In this document: one piece after another, positions 1 to 6,924 of the stretch | How the letters are laid out: each line of letters begins with the position of its first letter | Numbering within the stretch: position 1 is the stretch's first letter | Assembly: GCA_945903655.1 (NCBI GenBank) | Contig: CAMDOY010000025.1 | Span: forward strand, 1 to 19,754 | Reading direction: 5' to 3' | Length of the DNA stretch: 19,754 bases | From: Rhizobium sp. Q54 | GTDB lineage: Bacteria; Pseudomonadota; Alphaproteobacteria; Rhizobiales; Beijerinckiaceae | Translations under genes and position numbers: made by a program | Notes under the pieces: model-generated | Database searches by the model: none | What the model was told of the DNA's origin: nothing | Seen by the model: only the letters and a program-made list of their open reading frames with translations

Positions 1-1129
1 AGAAGAGCGCGCTCATGGGCGAGATGGGGGCGAAGGTGAGGGCCATGCCGACCAGGGTGGCCGCCGCCAGCGCCCCATAGAAGGCCTTGGCCTCCAGAGG
101 TTTGCGCGAGAGGCCGATGGTCCAGTCGAAGGCCTCGCCCAGCGCATAGGCCGCCGAGCCCCCCAGCACCGGCACCGCCAGCAGGCCCGTGCCGACAATC
201 CCCAGCGTGAAAACCATGAAGGCGAAGGAGCCCGCCAGCGGACGCAAGGCTTCCGCCGCCTGGGCGGAGGTCTCCACAGTGGTGACGCCCGCCGCATGCA
301 GCGTGGCCGCCGTGGTCACGATGATGGCCAGCGCCACCAGATTGGAGAAACCCATGCCAAAGAGCGTGTCGAGCTCGATGCGCTCCAGCGCGCCCGGCCC
401 CTGTTCGGGGGCGTCCAGCAGGTCCGTACGGAAGGGGAAGAGGCGGATGTCCTCGGCCTCTTCGGAGGCCTGCCAGAAGAAGAGATAGGGGCTGATGGTG
501 GTGCCCAGCACCGCCACGATGGTGGTGAGGTGATCCTTGTCGAAGACGAGGGTGGGCAGCACCAGATCCACCGCCAGCCTGCGCCAGTCCACATCCACCA
601 CCATGACGGTGGCGAAATAGGCGAAGAGGGACAGCGTCAGCCATTTGAGCACCCGCACATAGCGGGCGTAATCCACGAAGATCTGCAACCAGATGCAGAA
701 GGCGCCGAAGCCCAGCACCAGCAGCCAGCGCGGCGCGGGGACGAGGAGCGCGGCGGCGTCCGCCATGGCGCCGAGATCCGCCCCCAGATTGATCACATTG
801 GCCACGAGCAGCAGGCAGACCATGGCGCGCATAAGGGCGGGCGGATAGTTGCGGCGCAGCACCCCCGCCAGCCCCAGGCCGGTCACCCGGCCGATTCGCG
901 CGCTGACCATCTGGGCGGCGGCCATCAGGGGCCAGGAAAACAACATGACCCAGGTCAGCCCATAGCCGAACTGGGCGCCCGCCTGCGAATAGGTGGCGAT
1001 GCCGCTGGGGTCGTCGTCGGAGGCGCCGGTGATGAGGCCGGGCCCCAGCACATCAAGCCAGCGCGACCGGCGTGCGCCGGAGGCGGGGTCCGGGCTTTCG
1101 GGGTCGTCGGGCGGTTGTGGATGGGTCAT
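1..1129 (-). CDS. NRAMP-family divalent metal transporter (3' end outside window)
   Basis: Inner-membrane transporter of the NRAMP/MntH superfamily (LeuT fold), expected to move divalent metal ions with protons. About 376 residues are visible and the frame runs open off the left edge. After a Pro/Asp-rich cytosolic N terminus (residues 1-23), the first helix carries GPGLITGASDDDPSG (29-43), the position of the family's DPGN metal-binding motif. Further hydrophobic helices follow, with GTTISPYLFFWQ (209-220) at the place of helix 6. Both metal-site motifs differ from canonical NRAMP: Asn is replaced by Gly (DPSG), and the helix-6 Met-Pro-His triad reads Ser-Pro-Tyr. The substrate may therefore not be Mn2+/Fe2+. 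The ATG at 1129 is the natural start and lies 57 bp from the divergent kdsD start, so the two genes share a short promoter region. The family call is firm; the substrate is unknown. Confidence 0.88.
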   Translation of the reverse strand, partial: MTHPQPPDDPESPDPASGARRSRWLDVLGPGLITGASDDDPSGIATYSQAGAQFGYGLTWVMLFSWPLMAAAQMVSARIGRVTGLGLAGVLRRNYPPALMRAMVCLLLVANVINLGADLGAMADAAALLVPAPRWLLVLGFGAFCIWLQIFVDYARYVRVLKWLTLSLFAYFATVMVVDVDWRRLAVDLVLPTLVFDKDHLTTIVAVLGTTISPYLFFWQASEEAEDIRLFPFRTDLLDAPEQGPGALERIELDTLFGMGFSNLVALAIIVTTAATLHAAGVTTVETSAQAAEALRPLAGSFAFMVFTLGIVGTGLLAVPVLGGSAAYALGEAFDWTIGLSRKPLEAKAFYGALAAATLVGMALTFAPISPMSALF

Positions 1130-1186
1130 TTCAACCCCGTGACGCGGCAAATGACAGGCGGCCCCTCATAATGGTAAGCAGAGCCC

Positions 1187-2200
1187 ATGACCGCAACGCC
1201 CCTGCCCCTCGACCAGACCCCCGCCTCGACCCTGTCCGCCCTGCGCACCCTCGGCCTCGAGCGGGCCGGGATCGCCGCGCTGGAGGCCGCCCTGCTGGAG
1301 CCCACCTGCGGCCTTGCGGCCCGGTTCGACGCCGCCGTGGCGCTGATCACCCGCGCCACGGGCCGCGTGATCATCACCGGCATGGGCAAATCGGGCCATG
1401 TGGGCCGCAAGATCGCCGCAACCCTCGCCTCCACGGGAACCGCCGCCTATTTCGTCCATCCGGGCGAGGCGAGCCATGGGGATCTCGGCATGATCCAGTC
1501 CGGCGACGCCATTCTGGCCCTGTCCTGGTCGGGCGAGACGGCGGAGCTGGCGGACATCATCACCTATTCGCGCCGCTACGGCATCGCCCTGGTGGCCCTC
1601 ACCTCCAACGCCGAATCGGCTTTGGGACGCGAGGCCGATGTGTGCCTTGATCTGCCGAAATCCGAAGAGGCCTGCCCCAACGGGCTCGCGCCCACCACCT
1701 CGACCACCATGCAGCTCGCCATGGGCGACGCCCTGGCGGTGGCTTTGTTGGAGGCGCGCGGTTTCACAGCGCAGGATTTCCGCCAGTTCCATCCCGGCGG
1801 TAAGCTGGGCGCCAATCTCTCCTTCGTGCGCGACATCATGCACAAGGATGCGGGGGTGCCGCTGGTGCCTTTGGGCGCGCGCATGGAGCAAGCCCTCATC
1901 GAAATGACCGGCAAGCGATTCGGCTGCGTGGGTGTGATCGACGACGCGGGCCTTCTGGTGGGCATCATCACCGACGGCGATTTGCGCCGCCGCATGAAGG
2001 TGAGCCATGATCTGCTGGCCGAGCCCGTGGAGCAGGTGATGACTCCCCGCCCCATGACCATCAGCCCCGACACCATGGCCGCCGAAGCGCTCGCCATGCT
2101 CAACGAGACCAAGCGCTCGGTGGTGCTGGTGGTGGACGGCCATCTGAAGCCCGTGGGCATCGTGCATCTGCACGACCTCTACCGGGTTGGCGTGGCCTGA
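1187..2200 (+). CDS. kdsD: D-arabinose-5-phosphate isomerase (KdsD/KpsF family)
   Basis: Interconverts D-ribulose 5-phosphate and D-arabinose 5-phosphate, the first step of Kdo synthesis for LPS, in the cytosol. The protein has 337 residues, the normal length. An N-terminal SIS sugar-isomerase domain (about 45-200) is followed by a CBS pair (about 215-335; DIMHKD near 216, VMTPRPM near 284). Visible motifs are GMGKSGHVG (65-73), SWSGETAEL (113-121) and FHPGGKLG (201-208). By position, K68, E120, E161 and H202 correspond to the catalytic Lys/Glu/Glu/His described for E. coli KdsD. No other Kdo gene is in the window, so this is a stand-alone copy. It is divergent from the NRAMP gene and convergent with the L,D-transpeptidase, with only 3 bp between the two stop codons. 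The function is well supported; a capsule-specific KpsF role cannot be excluded but no capsule genes are present. Confidence 0.95.
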   Translation: MTATPLPLDQTPASTLSALRTLGLERAGIAALEAALLEPTCGLAARFDAAVALITRATGRVIITGMGKSGHVGRKIAATLASTGTAAYFVHPGEASHGDLGMIQSGDAILALSWSGETAELADIITYSRRYGIALVALTSNAESALGREADVCLDLPKSEEACPNGLAPTTSTTMQLAMGDALAVALLEARGFTAQDFRQFHPGGKLGANLSFVRDIMHKDAGVPLVPLGARMEQALIEMTGKRFGCVGVIDDAGLLVGIITDGDLRRRMKVSHDLLAEPVEQVMTPRPMTISPDTMAAEALAMLNETKRSVVLVVDGHLKPVGIVHLHDLYRVGVA

Positions 2201-2203
2201 GCC

Positions 2204-2908
2204 TTAATTGACGACCACCCGCGTGCCCGTGCCGACCCGCTGATAGAGGTCGATCACATCCGCGTTCATCATGCGGATGCAGCCCGAGGACACCGCCTGC
2301 CCGATGGTGTCGGGCTCGTTGGTGCCGTGGATGCGGAACATGGTGTCCTTGCCGCCCCGATAGAGATAGAGCGCTCGCGCCCCCAGGGGATTGTCGATGC
2401 CGCCATTCATGTGGCGCGGCAGGTCTGGACGGCGTTTGAGCATTTCGGGAGGCGGCGTCCAGCCGGGCCAGGAGGCCTTGCGGCCCACATGGGCGACGCC
2501 GCGCCATTTGAAGCCCCGGCGCCCGACCCCAATGCCATAGGCCATGGCCTGACCACCCCCCAGCGACAGATAAAGCCTGCGCGCGCGCGTATCGACGGTG
2601 ATGGCGCCCGCTGGCTGGCCGGTGGGATCGGAGACGAGGTGACGCGTGCCGCCGGAGCGTTCGGCGCGGGGCTCGTAACTGCGCGCGCCCTGATTCGCAT
2701 CCGGCCAGAAACCGGCGGTCCGCAACCGCGCCTCCCGCTCGTCCTCATAGCGGGGATCGCGATAGAGGTTGGGCGGCAAGGCGGGACGCGCGGCGCCATA
2801 GGCGGCGCCGGGGAAGGAGCGGCCAAATTGCGCGGCGGCGGGCGCGCTGAGAAGGACAAGAGCTGAGAGGGCGCACAGGGCGCCATTGGAGAGAGGCTTG
2901 AGGGCCAT
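2204..2908 (-). CDS. L,D-transpeptidase, YkuD domain, secreted
   Basis: Periplasmic cysteine transpeptidase that forms 3-3 cross-links in peptidoglycan or attaches proteins to it. The protein has 234 residues. A signal peptide covers about residues 1-26 (hydrophobic stretch then SAPAAAQ). A Gly/Pro/Arg-rich linker leads to the YkuD catalytic domain (about 102-233), with HGTNEPDTIG (194-203) and SSGCIRMMN (207-215); H194, C210 and R212 form the signature. The ATG at 2908 follows a modest GAAAGAG ribosome site and gives a complete signal peptide. It lies 111 bp downstream of the SGNH hydrolase stop on the same strand, so it is either the last gene of that unit or has its own promoter. No intrinsic terminator separates it from convergent kdsD. 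Confident family assignment; which of the possible reactions it performs is not visible. Confidence 0.93.
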   Translation of the reverse strand: MALKPLSNGALCALSALVLLSAPAAAQFGRSFPGAAYGAARPALPPNLYRDPRYEDEREARLRTAGFWPDANQGARSYEPRAERSGGTRHLVSDPTGQPAGAITVDTRARRLYLSLGGGQAMAYGIGVGRRGFKWRGVAHVGRKASWPGWTPPPEMLKRRPDLPRHMNGGIDNPLGARALYLYRGGKDTMFRIHGTNEPDTIGQAVSSGCIRMMNADVIDLYQRVGTGTRVVVN

Positions 2909-3019
2909 GGCGGATCACTCTTTCGACGGGAGACGCAACTGAGCAGTCGCCTCGGAAAAACGTCGCCGGAAGAGGAAAGGTTGCGCCTGGTTTGGCGGCC
3001 TGCGGTTAAGCCCTCTGGC

Positions 3020-4399
3020 TCACCGTCGCGGCCAGCTGAAATCATCCGCCCGGCCCGGGCGCGGATCCATGGGGCGGCCCTGCACCAGGGCGCGGTCCAG
3101 CAGGGCCTCGGCGTCGCTGGCCTCGCCGGAGCGGCGGGCGCGGGTCGTCGCAAGCTCCCCGCCTTTCGCATTCAAAGGCCCGGTCAGCGGAACCACGGCG
3201 CCAGCGGCGGGGCGCACGGGGATCACGACCTCAGGCGTAGGCGCCAGGGCGGGCAGGGTCACGACGGGGACCGCCATCACCTTCACCGGCTCCGCCGCGG
3301 GCGCTGGCGGCGCAGGGGCCTGCGAGGACGGCTCCCCATTGGCGGCGGGATCCACGGTGACGACGGCCGGCTCAATCCTGGGCTCGATGGAATCCACCAG
3401 TCGATTGATCTCCATCTCGACGAAGTGCGCGGCCTTGCGGGCGCCAGGCCTGGTGAAATGCACGCCGTCGGGGGCGCGCAATTTCTGAAACTGACCGCTC
3501 ACATCCGGGCCATAGGTGGTGAACTGACCGCGATCATCCAGAAAGGCGTCCCAGACATCCACATAGATGGCGCCAGCCCGGCCCGCGCGATCCCGGATGA
3601 TCGCGTTGATCTGCTCCATGTCGGCGGAGACGCGCTCGTTCTTCATCACCGGCAGACCCACCCAGATCAAGGGGATCCCCCGCGCCTTGAAGGCCTGGGC
3701 GATTGTCTCCACCCGGTCGCCATAGATCTGTTTCCAGCGCGGCGACCGCAGATCAAAGGCGCCGGTCTCGTCGCGCAAGGGCTGGCGATCATTGACGCCC
3801 AACAGGATGACGGCGGCGCTGATGGAATCGTTGGACTCCAGAAGATCGCGCGCGTTCTTCACCCAGTCAAAAGCGTCGTTGCGCACCAGTCCCGTGTTCT
3901 CGCGCGCCTTGCGCATCACGACCATGTCGGCGCGCGCGCCATAAGCCTCCGCCAAACCCTGCCCCAGCGTGACGCCCAGACTGTCGCCGAGCACGGCGAG
4001 GGTGAAGAGGGCGCCAGCCGGACGGGGGGCTGGGGGCCTCTCCTCCGTCAAGGGAACGGCGGGAACGTCAGCGGTCTGCCCGCTGGCCTCCTCGGGCGCT
4101 GCGGCGGGCGCAGGACTTTCAGGAGCGGGCTGCTCCACCGCAAACCCCCGCACGGGCGCCGCGCGACGAATGAGATGGGTAGGCCGCTGCTTGATGGGAG
4201 CGGCGCTCTGGGGCTGCCGCAGCCGCTCCCGGTCAGCGCGGAAGAAAGCGGCGGCGTTCTCTTCTTCGATGGCGAGAGCGGGCGCGCAGAGCGCCAGCAG
4301 GAAGCCCAGGGTCGCGGCGATCCGCTTGCGCCCACGCCAAGGGGCAAGCGCCCCCGCAGGGAGGCTCAATGGCTCTGGTCTGGATGAAAGGCGCAGCAT
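3020..4399 (-). CDS. DUF459-type SGNH/GDSL hydrolase, exported
   Basis: Probable periplasmic serine esterase of the SGNH superfamily. With the ATG at 4399 it has 459 residues; an in-frame TTG at 4426 would add nine and start 3 bp after the upstream stop, so the exact start is uncertain. A basic N terminus and hydrophobic segment ending near LCAPALA look like a signal peptide or anchor. A Pro/Ala-rich linker leads to the catalytic domain (about residues 130-345), with GDSLG (nucleophile Ser near 140), GVNDRQ (oxyanion Asn near 203) and DGVHF (Asp/His pair near 311-314). The last 110 residues are Pro/Ala-rich, low complexity and probably disordered. It directly follows the lytic transglycosylase, suggesting cotranscription and a cell-wall substrate such as an O-acetyl group on peptidoglycan. 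That substrate is inference; the hydrolase fold is well supported. Confidence 0.85.
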   Translation of the reverse strand: MLRLSSRPEPLSLPAGALAPWRGRKRIAATLGFLLALCAPALAIEEENAAAFFRADRERLRQPQSAAPIKQRPTHLIRRAAPVRGFAVEQPAPESPAPAAAPEEASGQTADVPAVPLTEERPPAPRPAGALFTLAVLGDSLGVTLGQGLAEAYGARADMVVMRKARENTGLVRNDAFDWVKNARDLLESNDSISAAVILLGVNDRQPLRDETGAFDLRSPRWKQIYGDRVETIAQAFKARGIPLIWVGLPVMKNERVSADMEQINAIIRDRAGRAGAIYVDVWDAFLDDRGQFTTYGPDVSGQFQKLRAPDGVHFTRPGARKAAHFVEMEINRLVDSIEPRIEPAVVTVDPAANGEPSSQAPAPPAPAAEPVKVMAVPVVTLPALAPTPEVVIPVRPAAGAVVPLTGPLNAKGGELATTRARRSGEASDAEALLDRALVQGRPMDPRPGRADDFSWPRR

Positions 4400-4429
4400 G
4401 AGCCGAATATAGCGCAAAACAGGCAAAAG

Positions 4430-5539
4430 TCAGCGCCGTTCGGCGGAGGCCTCGACCACGGGCCAGGGCCTGCGCAGGGGCTGCGCGCCCGCGATGCGGT
4501 CCGCCAGGAGGGCGACGCCAAAAGCATAGGCCATGGCGTTGTTATAGCTGCGGATCACCTTGAAATTCTTCGTCACGAGAAAGGCGGGGCCATTTTCACC
4601 CGTGGGCGCCAGCAGCATGGCTTCGCCCGTCTGCGGCAGAGGCTCGCCATCGGCGCGCGTGACCCCAAAACGCGAAAAAGCCCCGAAGGGCCCGTAGTTG
4701 ACGCCGAAGGCTGCGGTCGCGCCCGGCGGTGCAAACACCTCGAAACCCCAGCCCTGGGTCCTGTCCCAGCCGTGCTTCGCCAGATAATTGGCGCTGGAGC
4801 CCAGGGCGTCCGCCACATTGGTCCAGATGTCCTTGCGGCCATCGCCATCGAAATCAACGGCATAGGCGCGGAAGCTCGAGGGCATGAACTGGGTCTGGCC
4901 CATGGCGCCCGCCCAGGAGCCCGTAAAGGTCCCCGCCACCACATGACCCTCTTCCAGGATTTGCAGGGCGCCGATCAGCTCACGCTGGAAGTAATCGCCG
5001 CGATAGCCCGCGAAGGCGAGGGTGGCCAGCGCCCGCAGCACCGGCGTATTCCCCGTGAAGCCGCCGAAATTCGTCTCCATGCCCCAGACCGCCAGCAGAA
5101 TATGGCGGTCGACCCCGTGGCGCGCTTCGATCTGACCCAGCAAGTCGCTCAGCTCGGCGGCCCGGGCGACGCCCGTCTCGATGCGGCGGGCCGAGACGGC
5201 GCTCGCCAGATAGTCCGGCAGGGTCTTGGAAAACTCGGGCTGGCGACGGCTCTTGGTCAGCACGGCCTCATCGGGCTCCATGCCCTCGAAGGCCGCCTCG
5301 AAGAGCGCGCGGGAGACGCCGCGCTGCTGCGCCTGCGGCCAGAGCTTCATGACGAAGGCCTGGAATTGCGGATCGGGCGCGCTCTGCGCCCGCGCCGGCA
5401 AACGCACCAGGGTCAGAAAGAGAACGAAAAAGACCAGCATGACGCCAGCGACGCGCAGACCCTGACCCAGGGCCGCCGACTTGCTGCGGATGAAGGGCGA
5501 AGGCCTCATCTGCACGCAAGGTAAGTTTATGTTCACCAT
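4430..5539 (-). CDS. Lytic murein transglycosylase, MltB-like (SLT_2 domain)
   Basis: Cleaves the MurNAc-GlcNAc bond of peptidoglycan with formation of 1,6-anhydroMurNAc, in the periplasm. From the ATG at 5539 the protein has 369 residues; TTG at 5566 and ATG at 5509 are alternatives. I prefer 5539 because GGGAACGG lies just upstream. A hydrophobic segment (roughly residues 30-50) followed by ARAQSAP is a signal peptide. The domain that follows has AVWGMETNFG with the catalytic Glu (near residue 155), then GAMGQTQFMPSSF and an Asp-rich DFDGDGRKDIW loop like the EF-hand of MltB. No C-terminal peptidoglycan-binding module is present, so it is shorter than many SLT_2 proteins of this group. It is the first gene of the minus-strand cell-wall cluster and is followed within a few bases by the SGNH hydrolase. 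Confidence 0.93.
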   Translation of the reverse strand: MVNINLPCVQMRPSPFIRSKSAALGQGLRVAGVMLVFFVLFLTLVRLPARAQSAPDPQFQAFVMKLWPQAQQRGVSRALFEAAFEGMEPDEAVLTKSRRQPEFSKTLPDYLASAVSARRIETGVARAAELSDLLGQIEARHGVDRHILLAVWGMETNFGGFTGNTPVLRALATLAFAGYRGDYFQRELIGALQILEEGHVVAGTFTGSWAGAMGQTQFMPSSFRAYAVDFDGDGRKDIWTNVADALGSSANYLAKHGWDRTQGWGFEVFAPPGATAAFGVNYGPFGAFSRFGVTRADGEPLPQTGEAMLLAPTGENGPAFLVTKNFKVIRSYNNAMAYAFGVALLADRIAGAQPLRRPWPVVEASAERR

Positions 5540-5883
5540 AGCCGTTCCCGTTGTCTGTAAAAGCAATCAGGGAAGGTTAGGGTGAGCCCAATATATTAAT
5601 TATTCATTTACCATAAAAATAAAAACAGCCTTGAAAGGTCAAGCTTAAGATCATTTAATTCATAAGTTTGAGTCGCAAGACAAAGATATTTGTTGAAGTA
5701 TGAATAAAATTGTCCAATCTTTATTGCCAAGTTCATGTCTATATTTAGCGTCAACGGAGATCAGACCTCCATCAAGCACCCCGTAGGGGGAGACGCCCCC
5801 TTGCCCGCCCTCACCGGCGGCACGGTGCGTTGGTTGACACCAGCGGCGATTTGATGACTTTCGCGCCAGATCAGGAGAGCACC
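5540..5883. other. Intergenic region with AT-rich core
   Basis: This 344-bp gap separates the divergent lytic transglycosylase and Bug-protein genes. Bases 5581-5760 contain 55 G/C of 180 (about 31%) by my count, far below the surrounding genes. The segment is rich in A/T runs such as ATATATTAATTATTCATTTA and should hold the promoter of the minus-strand cell-wall operon, but I could not pick a convincing -35/-10 pair. From about 5755 the composition returns abruptly to GC-rich, with a short perfect hairpin AGGGGG/CCCCCT at 5785-5801 that lacks a T tract. A TTGACA at 5834-5839 has no good -10 partner. The AT-rich part could be a nucleoid-protein-bound promoter or a remnant of inserted DNA. Confidence 0.6.
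5735..5854 (+). pseudogene. Small ORF, possible remnant of a [2Fe-2S] subunit N terminus
   Basis: An ATG at 5735 opens 39 codons ending at TGA 5852-5854, 29 bp before the next gene. The peptide begins MSIFSVNGDQTSI and continues through GGDAPLPALTGG. The pattern F-x-V-N-G, then I, then D-x-P-L, then L-T-G resembles the start of molybdenum-hydroxylase small (2Fe-2S) subunits, which normally run on through an LLW-ALRD helix and a Cys cluster; here both are missing. No convincing ribosome site precedes it. It could be a decayed fragment, a chance ORF or a short leader. The resemblance is by eye only and the call is weak. Confidence 0.2.
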
Positions 5884-6885
5884 ATGAAGAATGCAAAGAG
5901 GCTGGCGCTGGCGGCGGTTTTGGCGGTCAGTTCGGTGACGGGCGCGGCGCTGGCGCAGGGCGTCGGCAGGGTCCCCACCATGGTCATCGGTTTTGGGCCA
6001 GGCGGCGGCTATGATCTGTGGGGCCGCGTCATCGCGCGCCATATTGGCAAATTCCTCCCCGGCAGCCCCAATCTGGTGGTTCAGAACATGCCGGGCGCAG
6101 GCAGCTATGTGGCGGCGAGCTGGATCTACAATATCGCGCCGAAGGATGGCTCGGTGATGGGCATCATCGCCCGCGACGCCACCATGGGGCCGCTAACAGG
6201 GGCTGACGGCGCGCGTTTTGACGCGACGAAAATGTCATGGATCGGCACGCCCACCACCGAGACCAATGTCTGCATCGCCAATGCGACGGCTGCGGTGAAA
6301 AGCGTCGATGACCTCTACACGAAGGAGCTCATCATCGGCGACACCGGGCCGGGCACGGGCACCCGCAGCTATCCGCTGGCGCTGAACGCCTTGCTCGGCA
6401 TGAAATTCAAGCTCGTCTCTGGCTTCCCCTCCTCCTCCGACGTTTTCCTCGCCATGGAGCGCGGCGAGGTGGACGGCATGTGCGAATCCCTCGACAGCGT
6501 GATCGGCAAAAGGCCGGACTGGCTGGCGACGAAGAAGGTGCGCATCCTCTTCCAGGGCGGCGCTGAGCCCAATCCCCATGTGGATGCGCCCTTCGTGCTC
6601 GATTTCGCCAAGACCGAAGGGCAGAAGGCGGAGATCAGCTTCCTCTATGCGGGCCAGGGCATCGGTCGCCCCTTCGTCGCCCCGCCGAACCTGCCCGCCG
6701 ACAAGCTGAAGATGCTGCGCGACGCCTTCGACAAGACCATGAAGGACCCCGAGTTCATCGCGGACGCCAAGCGCCAGAAGCTGGATGTGGAGCCTAAGGA
6801 TGGCGCTCATCTCGAGCAATTGGTCCGCGACATCTATGCGACGCCAAAGCCGATTATCGAGAAGATCGGGAAGTTGATTCAGTAA
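5884..6885 (+). CDS. Bug-family tripartite tricarboxylate transporter substrate-binding protein
   Basis: Periplasmic solute-binding protein of the TctC/Bug family, which capture small carboxylates or related acids for TctAB-type carriers. The protein has 333 residues, the normal length. The start is ATG 5884 because AGGAG lies at 5873-5877 with 6-nt spacing and because MKNAKRLALAAVLAV...ALAQ is a standard Sec signal peptide cleaved near residue 25. GFGPGGGYDLWGRVIARHIG (about 36-55) and NMPGAGSYVAA are the ligand-loop motifs of the family. Two Cys residues (near 121 and 200) could form a disulfide. No TctA/TctB membrane genes lie nearby, which is common for Bug proteins, so its partner and ligand cannot be named. 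It stands alone: the minus-strand terminator of the polyamine operon follows its stop directly. Confidence 0.88.
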   Translation: MKNAKRLALAAVLAVSSVTGAALAQGVGRVPTMVIGFGPGGGYDLWGRVIARHIGKFLPGSPNLVVQNMPGAGSYVAASWIYNIAPKDGSVMGIIARDATMGPLTGADGARFDATKMSWIGTPTTETNVCIANATAAVKSVDDLYTKELIIGDTGPGTGTRSYPLALNALLGMKFKLVSGFPSSSDVFLAMERGEVDGMCESLDSVIGKRPDWLATKKVRILFQGGAEPNPHVDAPFVLDFAKTEGQKAEISFLYAGQGIGRPFVAPPNLPADKLKMLRDAFDKTMKDPEFIADAKRQKLDVEPKDGAHLEQLVRDIYATPKPIIEKIGKLIQ

Positions 6886-6886
6886 G

Positions 6887-6917
6887 AAAAAGGCCCCGCC
6901 TTTTAAATGGCGGGGCC
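6887..6917 (-). terminator. Rho-independent terminator of the polyamine operon
   Basis: A perfect 9-bp stem, GGCCCCGCC (6892-6900) with GGCGGGGCC (6909-6917), has an 8-nt loop TTTTAAAT. On the minus strand it is followed directly by TTTTT (6891-6887), and it begins 7 bp after the stop of homospermidine synthase. It is therefore a strong intrinsic terminator for the minus-strand genes. On the plus strand it is followed by GTTAC, so termination of the Bug gene from that side is less certain, though the stem may still help. Confidence 0.88.
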
Positions 6918-6924
6918 GTTACAT

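Noticed and set aside
296..1171. Plus-strand open frame of 291 codons opposite the NRAMP gene
   Set aside because: Gln/His/Gly-rich shadow without motifs; the minus strand encodes a clear membrane protein.
2981..4387. Long plus-strand open frame of 468 codons opposite the SGNH hydrolase
   Set aside because: It is the antisense shadow of a GC3-rich gene: His/Gly/Arg-rich with no domain, whereas the minus frame has intact GDSLG, GVND and DGVHF motifs.
5700..5786. 28-codon frame beginning MNKIVQSLLPS in the AT-rich gap, ending just before a small hairpin
   Set aside because: No ribosome site and no support beyond an open frame in AT-rich DNA; it overlaps another candidate frame.
5834..5862. 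Sigma-70-like promoter starting with TTGACA upstream of the first Bug gene
   Set aside because: The -35 hexamer is perfect, but no sequence resembling TATAAT lies 16-18 bp downstream, so it is not listed as a promoter.
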